Positions 1 through 9,278 of a DNA stretch of 42,668 bases are shown here, one piece after another. Origin of the DNA: Xanthomonas sp. (GTDB lineage: Bacteria; Pseudomonadota; Gammaproteobacteria; Xanthomonadales; SZUA-5); the NCBI GenBank assembly GCA_020693165.1, contig JAIMJQ010000014.1, positions 1 through 42,668 of the forward strand. Direction: 5' to 3'. The position numbers and the translations under genes are program-made. Every line of letters begins with the position of its first letter. Position 1 is the stretch's first letter. Under the pieces are notes generated by a model that was given only the letters and a program-made list of their open reading frames with translations, did not search any database and was not told where the DNA came from.

Positions 1-8
1 GAAGCGAA

Positions 9-116
9 GAAGCAATCCAGTGTCTCTGCATTTGCTTTGATCCGAAGGCCCGACAACCAAGAAGTGTCGCTGGATTGCTTCGCTGCGCTCGCAATGACGA
101 GGTGGCTCGCAATGAC
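9..116. repeat. Inverted repeat with GCTCGCAATGACG direct repeats
   Basis: GAAGCAATCCAG (9-20) is matched by its exact reverse complement CTGGATTGCTTC (70-81). The 13-mer GCTCGCAATGACG follows twice, near 86-98 and 104-116. The block lies just beyond the 3' end of lspA. The form (short perfect stem, about 49-nt loop, repeated flank) suits a dispersed intergenic palindrome. Similar CTGGATTGCTTCGC...CGCAATGACG strings are familiar to me from many bacterial intergenic regions, but that is memory and not a search. Confidence 0.5.
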
Positions 117-123
117 GCCAAGG

Positions 124-648
124 TCAAGGTTTGCCTACAGTGCCCGCGTCCCGGCTTTTCCCGAACAACTCGAACGCAATCAGCATCACGATACCGACGG
201 TAATCCCGGAATCGGCGACGTTGAACGCCGGCCAGTGCCAGTTTTCATAGTACACATCGACGAAATCGATCACATAGCCGAGGCGCGCGCGGTCGATCAG
301 GTTACCGATGGCGCCGCCAATCAGCAGGGCCAGCGGCAGGCACAGCACCCACTGACGCCGGGCAGTGCGCCGCAGCCACTCGACCAGCGCGATGGTGACC
401 CCGCTGGCGATGATCAGGAAGAACCAGCGCTGCCAGCCGCCGTGGTTGCTCAGGAAGCTGAATGCGCCGCCCTCATTGTGGACCAGCGTCCAGTTGAGTC
501 CGGGCAGCACCGCAACCGGCGTCAGGTAGTCGAGCGCAGCGACTGCGATCGCCTTGGTCCACTGATCGATGATGATGACCAGTGCCGACAGCAGCAGCCA
601 GATCAGGCCGCCGCGACCGCCACGGTCAGAACCAGAGTCGGCTTTCAC
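124..648 (-). CDS. lspA: Lipoprotein signal peptidase (signal peptidase II)
   Basis: This inner-membrane aspartyl protease cleaves the signal peptide of diacylglyceryl-modified prolipoproteins. The 174-residue product has four hydrophobic segments. The two catalytic-Asp motifs are visible near the C-terminus: GNLIDRARLGYVIDF and FNVADS, with the two aspartates 18 residues apart. The ORF track extends it to 215 residues from 771, but that extension lies wholly inside ileS and looks like out-of-frame IleS sequence. I choose the GTG at 648 because GAGG sits about 6 nt upstream and the length then fits the family. The gene overlaps the 3' end of ileS by 23 nt, so translational coupling is likely. 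It is the last gene of murJ-ribF-ileS-lspA on this strand, and it serves the lipoproteins encoded elsewhere in the window. Confidence 0.95.
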   Translation of the reverse strand: MKADSGSDRGGRGGLIWLLLSALVIIIDQWTKAIAVAALDYLTPVAVLPGLNWTLVHNEGGAFSFLSNHGGWQRWFFLIIASGVTIALVEWLRRTARRQWVLCLPLALLIGGAIGNLIDRARLGYVIDFVDVYYENWHWPAFNVADSGITVGIVMLIAFELFGKSRDAGTVGKP

Positions 649-3445
649 CGGATCCCTCGATATTCTCGACGCACCGGCCGCACAGGCCGGGATGCGGTGC
701 GTGCGCGCCAACGTCGCCGCGATGGTGCCAGCAGCGCGCACACTTCGCAGCATCGCTGACACGCGCAACAAAGCTGATGGCGCCGCCCTCTATCTGCGCG
801 GCGTCGGCTGGGGCGGGCGACAGGTGCACATGCACAGCCGACACCATCAGCAGGAAGCGCAACTCGGGGACGGCCTCGGAGAGTCCGCCCATGGCTGTCG
901 GGCTGACGTAAAGATCGATCTCGGCATCGAGTCCGGAGCCAATGCGTTTGTCCTTGCGCAGGGGCTCCAGCGACTGGTTTATGGCTTCGCGCAAGGCCAG
1001 CAGTCGCTGCCATTGGGCGGCGCCCAGATTGCCATCGTCCGGCAGTGGCGACAGCCCCTGGTACCAGGTCTCGAATAACGGCGACACGGTCCCGCGCGCG
1101 GGCAGGAAGCGCCAGATCTCGTCGGCCGTGAAGCTCAGGATCGGCGCCATCCAGCGCACCATTGCCTCGGCCACGTGGAACATCGCGGTCTGTCCGGAGC
1201 GCCGCGCATGCGCATCTTCGCGCAGCGTGTACATGCGGTCCTTCAGCACATCGAGGTAGAAGGCACCGAGTTGCACACTGCAGAAGGTGTGCAACTCCTG
1301 ATAGATCAGGTGGAACTGGTAATCCTGGTAATTCTGGATCACGCGCTGCTGCAGCTGCCAAGCCTGATCGACGATCCACTGGTCAAACGGCAGCAGCTCT
1401 GCATGGGCGACGAGGTTGCGCGCCGGATCGAAGCCACTGAGATTGGCGAGCAGATAGCGGCAGGTGTTGCGGATGCGCCGATAGGACTCCGACACCCGCT
1501 TCAGGATCTCGTCGGAAACACTCATCTCGGCGCGATAGTCGGTGGCGGCGACCCACAGTCGCAGCACGTCCGCGCCCAGCGTTTTCATGACCTGCTGCGG
1601 CGCCACTACGTTGCCGGCCGACTTGCTCATCTTCTTGCCGTCGGCGTCGACGGTGAAACCATGCGTCAACACCTGACGGTAGGGCGCGGCGCCGCGCATC
1701 GCGGTGCTGGTCAGCAATGCCGACTGGAACCAGCCCCGATGCTGATCGGAACCTTCGAGGTAGAGGTCCGCAGGGACCCCCGCGAGTTCCGGTCGCGCAT
1801 CGACCACGCAGGCATGACTGACGCCGGAGTCGAACCAGACATCAAGAATGTCGGTGACCTTCTCGTAGCGCTCGGCCTCGTCGCCGAGCAGTTCGCGCGG
1901 ATCGAGATCGAACCAGGCGTCGACGCCGTCCTGCTCGATGCGACTGGCCACCTCGCCGAGCAACTCGACCGAGCGCGGATGTGGCGCCTGGTCAACCTTG
2001 TCGACGAACAGGGCGATCGGCACGCCCCAGGTGCGTTGCCGCGAGATGCACCAGTCGGGCCGGCCGGAGATCATGCCCTGAATGCGCTCCTTGCCCCAGT
2101 CCGGGACCCAACGCACCGTGTCGATCGCTGCCATCGCCTGATCGCGCAGACCAGCCACCTGCATGCTGATGAACCACTGCGGGGTCGCGCGAAAGATCGT
2201 GGGTGTCTTGTGCCGCCAGCAATGGGCAACGCTGTGATCGCAATCGACGTTCGCCAGCAGACGACCGAGCGATGCCAGGTGCTCGACGATGCGCGGATTG
2301 GCCTCCGCGATCTTCATGCCACCAAACAGCGGCAGGTCGGCAACGAAACGCCCATCACCCTGTACCGGATTGATGACCTCATCCGAATAGCGCTTCAGCG
2401 CCTGGAAGTCCTCGACGCCGTAGGCCGGTGAGGTGTGGACCAGACCGGTGCCGTCGACATCGCTGACGTGCTCGCCGAGGATCAGCAAAGAAATGCGATC
2501 GTAGAACGGATGGCGCACATTGCAGTGTTCAAGGGCCTTGCCGACACACCGCGCGATCACCTCGCCGGTGAGCTGGTAGCGCTTCAGGCAACGCTCGACC
2601 AGCGCATCGGCGATCACCAGATGCCCGCGCTCGGTGCGCACCAGCGCGTAGTCGAGATCCGCATTGACCGCAACGGCCTGATTCGACGGCAACGTCCACG
2701 GCGTGGTGGTCCAGATCACCGCCATGGCGTCGTCGACTGCCGTGGCCAGCCCGAAAACATGTGCCAGCGCAGCGCCGTCGACAAAGGGGAAACCCACGTC
2801 GATCGCCGGATCGACCTTGTTGGCGTATTCGATCTCGGCCTCGGCCAGCGCACTGCGACAATCGAAGCACCAGTGCACCGGCTTGAAACCGCGCATGACG
2901 TGTCCGCGTTCGACGATCTTCGCCAGCGCGCGCACCATATCGGCTTCGTACTTGAAGTCCATTGTGCGATACGGCTGCTCCCAGGCACCGAGCACACCGA
3001 GACGCTTGAAATCGACGCGCTGGCGTTCTATCTGCTCGGCGGCGTACTTGCGGCACTCGGCGCGGAACTCGCGCGCATCGAGCTTGTAGCCAACCTTGCC
3101 GAACTTCTTCTCGACCGCAACCTCGATCGGCAGGCCATGGCAGTCCCAGCCAGGCACGTAGGGCGCGCGGTAGCCGGACAGCAACCTGGACTTGACCACG
3201 ATGTCCTTGAGGATCTTGTTGACGGCGTGGCCGATATGGATGTCGCCGTTGGCATAGGGCGGGCCATCGTGCAGCACGAAAGCCGGGCGATCGGCAGCTG
3301 CCGCCTGCAGCGCGGCGTAGCGATCCTCGCTCTCCCACGCCGCCAGCATCGCCGGTTCGCGATTGGGGAGATCCGCCTTCATCGCGAAATCCGTGGTCGG
3401 CAGCAAGAGCGTCCGCTTGTAATCAGTCTGCTTGTCATCAGTCAC
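626..3445 (-). CDS. ileS: Isoleucine--tRNA ligase
   Basis: This class I aminoacyl-tRNA synthetase charges tRNA-Ile in the cytosol and edits misactivated valine. At 939 residues it matches the usual proteobacterial length. The HIGH signature is present (PPYANGDIHIGHA, about residues 60-72), the KMSKS loop appears as DGKKMSKSAGN, and the C-terminal zinc-binding Cys pairs appear as CARCW and CGRC. The start is GTG at 3445, which overlaps the ribF stop as GTGA, a 4-nt overlap typical of coupled translation. The 3' end overlaps lspA. Nothing is missing or truncated. Confidence 0.98.
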   Translation of the reverse strand: MTDDKQTDYKRTLLLPTTDFAMKADLPNREPAMLAAWESEDRYAALQAAAADRPAFVLHDGPPYANGDIHIGHAVNKILKDIVVKSRLLSGYRAPYVPGWDCHGLPIEVAVEKKFGKVGYKLDAREFRAECRKYAAEQIERQRVDFKRLGVLGAWEQPYRTMDFKYEADMVRALAKIVERGHVMRGFKPVHWCFDCRSALAEAEIEYANKVDPAIDVGFPFVDGAALAHVFGLATAVDDAMAVIWTTTPWTLPSNQAVAVNADLDYALVRTERGHLVIADALVERCLKRYQLTGEVIARCVGKALEHCNVRHPFYDRISLLILGEHVSDVDGTGLVHTSPAYGVEDFQALKRYSDEVINPVQGDGRFVADLPLFGGMKIAEANPRIVEHLASLGRLLANVDCDHSVAHCWRHKTPTIFRATPQWFISMQVAGLRDQAMAAIDTVRWVPDWGKERIQGMISGRPDWCISRQRTWGVPIALFVDKVDQAPHPRSVELLGEVASRIEQDGVDAWFDLDPRELLGDEAERYEKVTDILDVWFDSGVSHACVVDARPELAGVPADLYLEGSDQHRGWFQSALLTSTAMRGAAPYRQVLTHGFTVDADGKKMSKSAGNVVAPQQVMKTLGADVLRLWVAATDYRAEMSVSDEILKRVSESYRRIRNTCRYLLANLSGFDPARNLVAHAELLPFDQWIVDQAWQLQQRVIQNYQDYQFHLIYQELHTFCSVQLGAFYLDVLKDRMYTLREDAHARRSGQTAMFHVAEAMVRWMAPILSFTADEIWRFLPARGTVSPLFETWYQGLSPLPDDGNLGAAQWQRLLALREAINQSLEPLRKDKRIGSGLDAEIDLYVSPTAMGGLSEAVPELRFLLMVSAVHVHLSPAPADAAQIEGGAISFVARVSDAAKCARCWHHRGDVGAHAPHPGLCGRCVENIEGSGESRLWF

Positions 3446-4374
3446 GCGCGGCTTACTCCGAGCAAACGCAGGGCTTCGTCGGCATCGCGACGAATCTGCT
3501 CAACGAGGGAATCAAGGTCGGGAAAATGCCATTCGTCCCGCTGCTTCGCAATGAAGTCGATAGTGAGGCGTTTTCCGTAGAGGTCGCCATCGAATTCGAA
3601 CAGATGGACTTCCAGCAGCAATTCCTTGCCGCCAACTGCGGGTCGGTAGCCAAGACTGGCCACGCCCGGGTGCTGCGTCAGGCCGGCGCCATCGACGCGC
3701 ACCGCGAAGATGCCACCGAAGCCCAGTGAGTTCTGCGGCCAGCGCAGATTGGCCGTGGGGAAGCCGAGCTGACGGCCGAGTTGCTGGCCGCGTACGACCC
3801 GCCCGGAATAGCTGTAGCGACGTCCGAGCGCATGTCCGGCGGCATCGAAGTCCGATGCCAGCAGCATCTCGCGAATGCGCGAGCTGCTGACGCGCTCGCC
3901 GTCGGCGGTCAGCGCCGCAATCTCGCGCGCCTCAAATCCAAAGCGCGCGCCTGCCGACTGCAGAACTTCGAGGTTGCCGGCGCGGTCGTGTCCGAAGCGG
4001 AACCCGGGCCCGACCCAGACCTCGCGCGCGCACATCCGACGCACCAGCACCTGCTCGATGAAGGAATCAGCGGAGGTCTGCGCCAGCGCGTGATCGAAGC
4101 GCAGGCTCAGCACACGTTCGATGCCGACGTCGCGGATGCGCACGGCGCGTTCGCGAAACGGGGTCAGGCGCAGCAGCGGAGCGCGCGCAAAGTGCTGCCG
4201 TGGCAAAGGTTCGAAGGTAACCACGACTGCCGGCAGACCGAGCGCATGGGCACGCGCGCGCAACTGCGTCAGCAGTGCCCGATGGCCGATATGGACACCA
4301 TCGAAAGCACCGATCGCAACCACGCTGCCGGCTGCGGTCAGCGGCGGTCCGTTACTGTCTCGACTGAGAATCAT
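3442..4374 (-). CDS. ribF: Bifunctional riboflavin kinase / FAD synthetase
   Basis: The enzyme phosphorylates riboflavin to FMN and adenylylates FMN to FAD. Its N-terminal nucleotidyltransferase domain shows GAFDGVHIGHRALL (HxGH-type motif), and the C-terminal riboflavin kinase domain shows GRQLGFPTANL. The ATG at 4374 gives 310 residues, close to the family length. The track start is a TTG at 4389, five codons earlier; neither start has a clear Shine-Dalgarno, and the ATG fits the conserved N-terminus better. The gene lies between murJ and ileS, the usual order in this order of bacteria, and overlaps ileS by 4 nt. About 170 nt separate it from the murJ stop. Confidence 0.96.
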   Translation of the reverse strand: MILSRDSNGPPLTAAGSVVAIGAFDGVHIGHRALLTQLRARAHALGLPAVVVTFEPLPRQHFARAPLLRLTPFRERAVRIRDVGIERVLSLRFDHALAQTSADSFIEQVLVRRMCAREVWVGPGFRFGHDRAGNLEVLQSAGARFGFEAREIAALTADGERVSSSRIREMLLASDFDAAGHALGRRYSYSGRVVRGQQLGRQLGFPTANLRWPQNSLGFGGIFAVRVDGAGLTQHPGVASLGYRPAVGGKELLLEVHLFEFDGDLYGKRLTIDFIAKQRDEWHFPDLDSLVEQIRRDADEALRLLGVSRA

Positions 4375-4545
4375 GGTGCGGCGCGGCAAAAGATCCCGAG
4401 TATAGCGGGCTGGGTCGCCGACTCCTTGGATGATTTGATGCCGATATGCAGCAGCGCATTGCCCGGCTCGAAGCGCGACTGGAGCGGATCGAACGTCGCC
4501 TGGAGCTCGACGTCGCCGGTGTTTCGCAGCCGGTCGAACGCAGAA

Positions 4546-6150
4546 TCAGGCCATCGGACTGCGGTCGCGCAAATGGCGTGGCCGCAGTCCGGCGGCGAAT
4601 GCCGTCGACAGGTATGCCAAACCGGCAGCCGCGCCCACCGCACCCAGCCAGGCCAGGCGCGCGGGCGCTGCCAGCGACTGCAACGGCGGCAACTGGCGTG
4701 GCAGCCACCAGAGCACCAAGGCGGTCGCCAGACTGGCCAGGAAAAGCGACAGCGCGTAGCGCCGCCAGCCACGGGCGGGGCGATAGCAGCCCGACCGCCG
4801 CAGCCACATCAGCAGCAGCCCCATGTTGACGTAACCGGCCAGCGCACTCGACAGCGCCAGTCCGGCGTGCGCACCCGGAAGGTCGAACCACAGCCAGAAG
4901 CCGACGAAGATCGCGTTCATGACCATGCTCGACGCCATGCTGGCGATGCCGGCCTTGACCGGGGTTGCCGTGTCCTGGCGCGCATAGAACGCCGGCGCCA
5001 GCACCTTGACCGCAATGAATGCCGGCAAACCGAGCGCCAGCGCGGCCAGGCTGAGCGCGGACATCTGCGCGTCCAGCGCAGTGAAACGGCCGTAGCCGAA
5101 CAGCGTCCAGAACATCGGCTCGGCCAGCAGGATCAGCAACAGCGCCGCCGGTAGTGCGATGAACAAGCCCAGACGCAAGCCCCAGTCGATCGATGCGGTG
5201 AAGCCGACCGGGTCGTCGGCCGCGTGCTTGCCCGACAGATGCGGCAGGATCACGGTACCAAGCGCAACGCCGAAGATGCCGAGCGGAAATTCGAGCAGGC
5301 GATCGGTGTAGTACAGCCAGGTCACGCTGCCGGTCAACAGGAACGAGGCAATCAACGTGTCGATCAGCAGGTTGAGCTGCGCCACCGACGAGCCGAACAG
5401 CGTCGGGATCATCAGCTTCATGACCTTGCGCACGCCGCTGTCGTGCCAGCCCCAGCGCGGTCGCGGCAACAGGCCGAGGCGCATCAAACCCGGCAATTGC
5501 ATCAGCAATTGCAGCACGCCGCCGATCAGCACGCCCCAGGCCAGCGCCTTGACAGGCTCGGTGAAGTACGGCGCCAGCCAGATTGCCGAGGCAATCAACG
5601 CGATATTGAGCAAGACCGGCGACAGCGCCGGCAACGCGAAGCGGCTGAAGCTGTTGAGGATGCCGCCGGCGAATCCGGCCAGCGATATCAACAGGATGTA
5701 CGGGAAGGTGATGCGCAGCATGTCCGCGGTCAACTTGAATTTCTCGGGATTGGCGAGAAATCCGGGGGCGAACAGGCCCACCAGTGCCGGCGCAGCAAAC
5801 AATCCGATTGCCACCACGATCAACAGGATCGCCGCCAGCGTGCCGCAAACATGGTCGACGAAATCGCGCAGCTCTTGCGGATCGCCGCGCTTCTTGTACT
5901 CCGCCAGCACCGGTACGAAAGCCAGCGAAAACGAGCCCTCGGCGAACAGCCGACGCATGAAGTTGGGAATGCGGAAGGCGACGTAGAAGGCGTCGGTAGC
6001 CAGGCTGGCGCCAAATTTCTGCGCGAACACCAGATCGCGCAGGAAGCCGAGCACGCGCGAGAGCAGCGTCATCGAACTGACGATGGCGGTGGAGCGCAGC
6101 AGTTTCACGATGACCCGAGAATTGACCAGGGGAGGCGCGAGTCTAGACAT
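4546..6150 (-). CDS. murJ: Lipid II flippase MurJ (MviN family)
   Basis: This polytopic inner-membrane protein flips lipid II across the membrane for peptidoglycan synthesis. The N-terminus carries the family hallmark SSMTLLSRVLGFLRD and the block ATDAFYVAFRIPNFMRRLFAEGSFS. Many hydrophobic segments follow, consistent with the 14-helix MOP exporter fold. The ATG at 6150 gives 534 residues. From memory, Escherichia coli MurJ would align from a GTG at 6108 (VKLLRSTAIVSS), which would give 520 residues, so the first 14 residues may not be translated. The gene is first in murJ-ribF-ileS-lspA and diverges from rpsT. Confidence 0.96.
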   Translation of the reverse strand: MSRLAPPLVNSRVIVKLLRSTAIVSSMTLLSRVLGFLRDLVFAQKFGASLATDAFYVAFRIPNFMRRLFAEGSFSLAFVPVLAEYKKRGDPQELRDFVDHVCGTLAAILLIVVAIGLFAAPALVGLFAPGFLANPEKFKLTADMLRITFPYILLISLAGFAGGILNSFSRFALPALSPVLLNIALIASAIWLAPYFTEPVKALAWGVLIGGVLQLLMQLPGLMRLGLLPRPRWGWHDSGVRKVMKLMIPTLFGSSVAQLNLLIDTLIASFLLTGSVTWLYYTDRLLEFPLGIFGVALGTVILPHLSGKHAADDPVGFTASIDWGLRLGLFIALPAALLLILLAEPMFWTLFGYGRFTALDAQMSALSLAALALGLPAFIAVKVLAPAFYARQDTATPVKAGIASMASSMVMNAIFVGFWLWFDLPGAHAGLALSSALAGYVNMGLLLMWLRRSGCYRPARGWRRYALSLFLASLATALVLWWLPRQLPPLQSLAAPARLAWLGAVGAAAGLAYLSTAFAAGLRPRHLRDRSPMA

Positions 6151-6243
6151 GCGGGCAGCGCGATGACCGAGTCTGGCGAAGTTGCCATCAGGCTGCCGCA
6201 GTTTGCTGTCAAACAGCCACAGCTGGCTGGGTCAATGAATGCC

Positions 6244-6327
6244 GGGGCGCGAGGGCTCGAAGACACGCAAGAGCACAAGATCGTTCCGAATCGGCTCTTC
6301 ACGTGCCCTCGTGCCCTCGTGCCCTCT
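6244..6327. repeat. Palindromic repeat, GTGCCCTC family (copy A1)
   Basis: A tandem of GTGCCCTC units at 6303-6326 faces an imperfect inverted arm (GGGCGCGAGGGCTCG) near 6245-6259. The copy lies in the murJ-rpsT divergent gap, and its right arm ends 13 nt before the -35 box of the rpsT promoter. Related copies lie near 15316-15420, 32991-33056 and 42547-42578. Confidence 0.6.
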
Positions 6328-6339
6328 CATTCCGCCTGA

Positions 6340-6369
6340 TTGACGCCCGCGCCCACGACCCGCTATGCT
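6340..6369 (+). promoter_or_regulatory. Sigma-70 type promoter for rpsT
   Basis: TTGACG (6340-6345) and TATGCT (6364-6369) are separated by 18 nt. The -10 box lies 42 nt before the rpsT start codon, and nothing else on this strand competes for it. Confidence 0.6.
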
Positions 6370-6411
6370 TCGCGGTCCATTGCATTCCCTTATCCGTTTC
6401 GGAGTCCGTTC

Positions 6412-6696
6412 GTGGCCAATATCAAGTCCGCCAAGAAGCGTGCGCGTCAGGCCGACAAGCGCAACGCCCACAATTCCAGCGTGCGCTCGATGCTGCGCAC
6501 GGCCATCAAGAAGGTCGTCAAGGCCATCGACGCCGGCGACCAGCCGGGCGCCGAGTCGGCGCTGCAGTCCGCCGTGCCGATCATCGATCGCATTTCAGCG
6601 CACGGCTTCATCCACAAGAACAAGGCAGCTCGCCACAAGAGCCGCCTGACCGCTGCCGTGCGCAAGCTGTCGGCACCGGCCGCTGCTGCAGCCTGA
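6412..6696 (+). CDS. rpsT: 30S ribosomal protein S20
   Basis: This small basic protein binds 16S rRNA during early assembly of the 30S subunit. The start is GTG at 6412 ([17 protein letters not shown]), preceded by GGAG about 8 nt upstream. The track start at 6340 would add 24 residues that overlap the promoter and match nothing in the family. The 94-residue product is slightly longer than the usual 86-90, because of an alanine-rich tail (APAAAAA). The conserved [16 protein letters not shown] block is intact. The gene is monocistronic, with its own promoter and a strong terminator just after the stop, and is convergent with obgE. Confidence 0.97.
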   Translation: MANIKSAKKRARQADKRNAHNSSVRSMLRTAIKKVVKAIDAGDQPGAESALQSAVPIIDRISAHGFIHKNKAARHKSRLTAAVRKLSAPAAAAA

Positions 6697-6714
6697 ACCG
6701 GCTGCACGGTCAAG

Positions 6715-6743
6715 CAAAAAGCCGGCTAGATGCCGGCGTTTTT
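6715..6743. terminator. Intrinsic terminator shared by rpsT and obgE
   Basis: GCCGGC (6721-6726), loop TAGAT, GCCGGC (6732-6737), flanked by an A run on the left and a T run on the right. It can therefore terminate transcription in both directions. It lies between the convergent 3' ends of rpsT and obgE. Confidence 0.85.
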
Positions 6744-6787
6744 GTTGCCCCGGCGGATGGGGTCTGCCGCCGCAGGGAAGTACTCGA

Positions 6788-7870
<1,083 letters not shown>

Positions 7871-7878
7871 TCAGAAAC

Positions 7879-7902
7879 AAAAAGCCCCGCGCGCAGCGGG
7901 GC
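7879..7902 (-). terminator. Intrinsic terminator after rpmA
   Basis: On the minus strand GCCCCGC-TGCGC-GCGGGGC is followed directly by TTTTT. It lies in the 75-nt gap between rpmA and obgE, so it would attenuate transcription into obgE. Confidence 0.75.
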
Positions 7903-7927
7903 CTTTCGCAGAACAGCGGCGTCGCGC

Positions 7928-8185
7928 TTAAGCCGAAACGACGCTCACGAAGCGACGCATCTGCGGACCACCAACATGGAACTTGATGACGCCGTCGGTC
8001 AACGCGAACAATGTGTGATCGCGACCCAGGCCGACATTGCTGCCGGGATGGAAGCGCGTGCCACGCTGACGCACGATGATGTTGCCGGCCGAAACCGTTT
8101 GACCACCGTAGATTTTGACGCCCAGATACTTCGGGTTGGAGTCGCGACCGTTGCGAGTCGAACCGCCTGCCTTTTTATGTGCCAT
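7928..8185 (-). CDS. rpmA: 50S ribosomal protein L27
   Basis: This 50S protein has an N-terminal tail that reaches towards the peptidyl transferase centre. The product has 85 residues and starts [16 protein letters not shown], the family hallmark. The ATG at 8185 has AAGAGGA about 7 nt upstream, which is a strong Shine-Dalgarno. The longer track ORF from 8329 is an out-of-frame extension into rplU. The gene follows rplU by 28 nt and must be co-transcribed with it. A terminator follows. Confidence 0.97.
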   Translation of the reverse strand: MAHKKAGGSTRNGRDSNPKYLGVKIYGGQTVSAGNIIVRQRGTRFHPGSNVGLGRDHTLFALTDGVIKFHVGGPQMRRFVSVVSA

Positions 8186-8213
8186 CGCTGAATCCTCTTG
8201 ATCTGACCGGAGA

Positions 8214-8525
8214 TCAGGCGTTGATGCCGGTGATCTCGATCTCGGTGTAATGCTGACGGTGACCCATCTGCTTGCGGTGATGCTTGCGACGACGGAAGTG
8301 CACGATGTACACCTTGCCGGCGCGGCCATGGCTCTTTACCGTGGCGGCTACCTTGGCGCCCGCAACCAGCGGAGCTCCGATCGAAATCTGATCGCCATCG
8401 GCGACCAGCATCACCTGATCGAGCTCGATGGTCTCGCCCTCGGCGACGTTCAGCTTCTCAACCTTGAGAATGTCTCCAGGGGCTGCGCGATACTGCTTGC
8501 CACCAGTTGCAAATACGGCGTACAT
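8214..8525 (-). CDS. rplU: 50S ribosomal protein L21
   Basis: This 50S protein binds 23S rRNA. The product has 103 residues and begins [13 protein letters not shown], as the family does. The ATG at 8525 is preferred over the track start at 8540, because the five extra residues are not conserved and GAGG lies about 8 nt upstream of 8525. The basic block [16 protein letters not shown] near the C-terminus is typical. It is the first gene of rplU-rpmA-obgE, with a clear sigma-70 promoter about 57 nt upstream. Confidence 0.97.
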   Translation of the reverse strand: MYAVFATGGKQYRAAPGDILKVEKLNVAEGETIELDQVMLVADGDQISIGAPLVAGAKVAATVKSHGRAGKVYIVHFRRRKHHRKQMGHRQHYTEIEITGINA

Positions 8526-8581
8526 GAAAACCTCGTCCAAAGGGACTTGAACAGAAATGGGGCTTGAAGCACAGAAGCGGA

Positions 8582-8610
8582 ACTATAACCAGCCGCGACC
8601 GGCTGGTCAA
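8582..8610 (-). promoter_or_regulatory. Sigma-70 promoter of rplU with a palindromic spacer
   Basis: On the minus strand TTGACC (8610-8605) and TATAGT (8587-8582) are separated by exactly 17 nt. The inverted repeat CCAGCC/GGCTGG (8589-8594 and 8601-8606) fills the spacer and just overlaps the -35 box, so it could be an operator. Confidence 0.75.
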
Positions 8611-8770
8611 TGAACAAGTTCCGCAGATCGCGTCGACGTCTGCTGCCCGACCTCCGGAAACTTCACGGGGGCGACAAGCGCGCGCGCTTTGCACCAGAAT
8701 ACGGTAAGTTGAACCTGCGCACATCCTCCGCGGATGCGTCGGTGCAGAGTACGGAGCGTGAGACTCGCTG

Positions 8771-9145
8771 ATGGAGAAGCCACTGGACATGGGCCACGTG
8801 ATCCTCGACCGCCGCCAGGAACCGCGCTTCGAACTGCCCGGCCGTTTCCGCTGCATTGCGCCTGCCGGCCTCAACGGGCGGGTGGTCGACTTGTCTTTGA
8901 ACGGCGCGCTGCTCGAATCCGATGCCGAGCCGACCTGCCACGGCGGCGAAGTGATCGATCTACTGCTGGAGTTGGACGAGACCCGCCCGTTCGCGGCCAA
9001 GGCCCGCGTGGCGCATGTCCGTGGCCAGCGCATCGGCATCGAGTTCCACGAGATCGAACCGCCCGCGTTCGAGCAGTTGTCGGAACTGGTGCTGTCGCTC
9101 AAGCGGGCACCAACCCTGGCAAAGCTGTCGGTGGACCCGTCCTGA
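8771..9145 (+). CDS. PilZ domain protein
   Basis: This is a single-domain protein of 124 residues with both halves of the cyclic di-GMP binding signature: RRQEPRF (RxxxR type, about residues 15-21) and DLSLNGALLES (DxSxxG type, about residues 40-50). Such stand-alone PilZ proteins act as c-di-GMP receptors, often for motility, type IV pili or exopolysaccharide. No signal peptide or membrane segment is visible. It stands alone between rplU (divergent) and deaD (convergent). A diguanylate cyclase lies 8 kb away, but no direct link can be shown. Confidence 0.85.
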   Translation: MEKPLDMGHVILDRRQEPRFELPGRFRCIAPAGLNGRVVDLSLNGALLESDAEPTCHGGEVIDLLLELDETRPFAAKARVAHVRGQRIGIEFHEIEPPAFEQLSELVLSLKRAPTLAKLSVDPS

Positions 9146-9216
9146 TCCGCGCGCCGCGCGCGGCCAGACTTCGTGGATCGAGACTCGTCTGCACGCCCTT
9201 GCCAAGCTGGATCACC

Positions 9217-9242
9217 AGCGTCCAGACAAGTCTGGACCCACC
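9217..9242. repeat. Single arm of the GTCCAGACTTGTCTGGAC repeat (copy C1)
   Basis: AGCGTCCAGACAAGTCTGGACCCACC is one arm of the double palindrome seen in full at 33078-33149. It lies between the convergent 3' ends of the PilZ gene and deaD. Confidence 0.75.
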
Positions 9243-9278
9243 GACCATCAGGTCAATGGCGGGCGCCAAACCCCCGCC

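Noticed and set aside
649-771. N-terminal extension of LspA to 215 residues
   Set aside because: The extension lies inside the ileS coding region, has no signal or conserved residues, and a GTG with a good Shine-Dalgarno lies at 648.
4446-4829. Plus-strand ORF starting with a coiled-coil-like stretch (MQQRIARLEARLERIERRLEL)
   Set aside because: It has no Shine-Dalgarno, and most of it runs antisense into murJ. The first 30 residues alone are too little to support a gene.
6232-6471. 79-residue minus-strand ORF between murJ and rpsT
   Set aside because: It covers the rpsT promoter, start and a repeat copy, and its sequence is translated repeat (GHEGTRAR).
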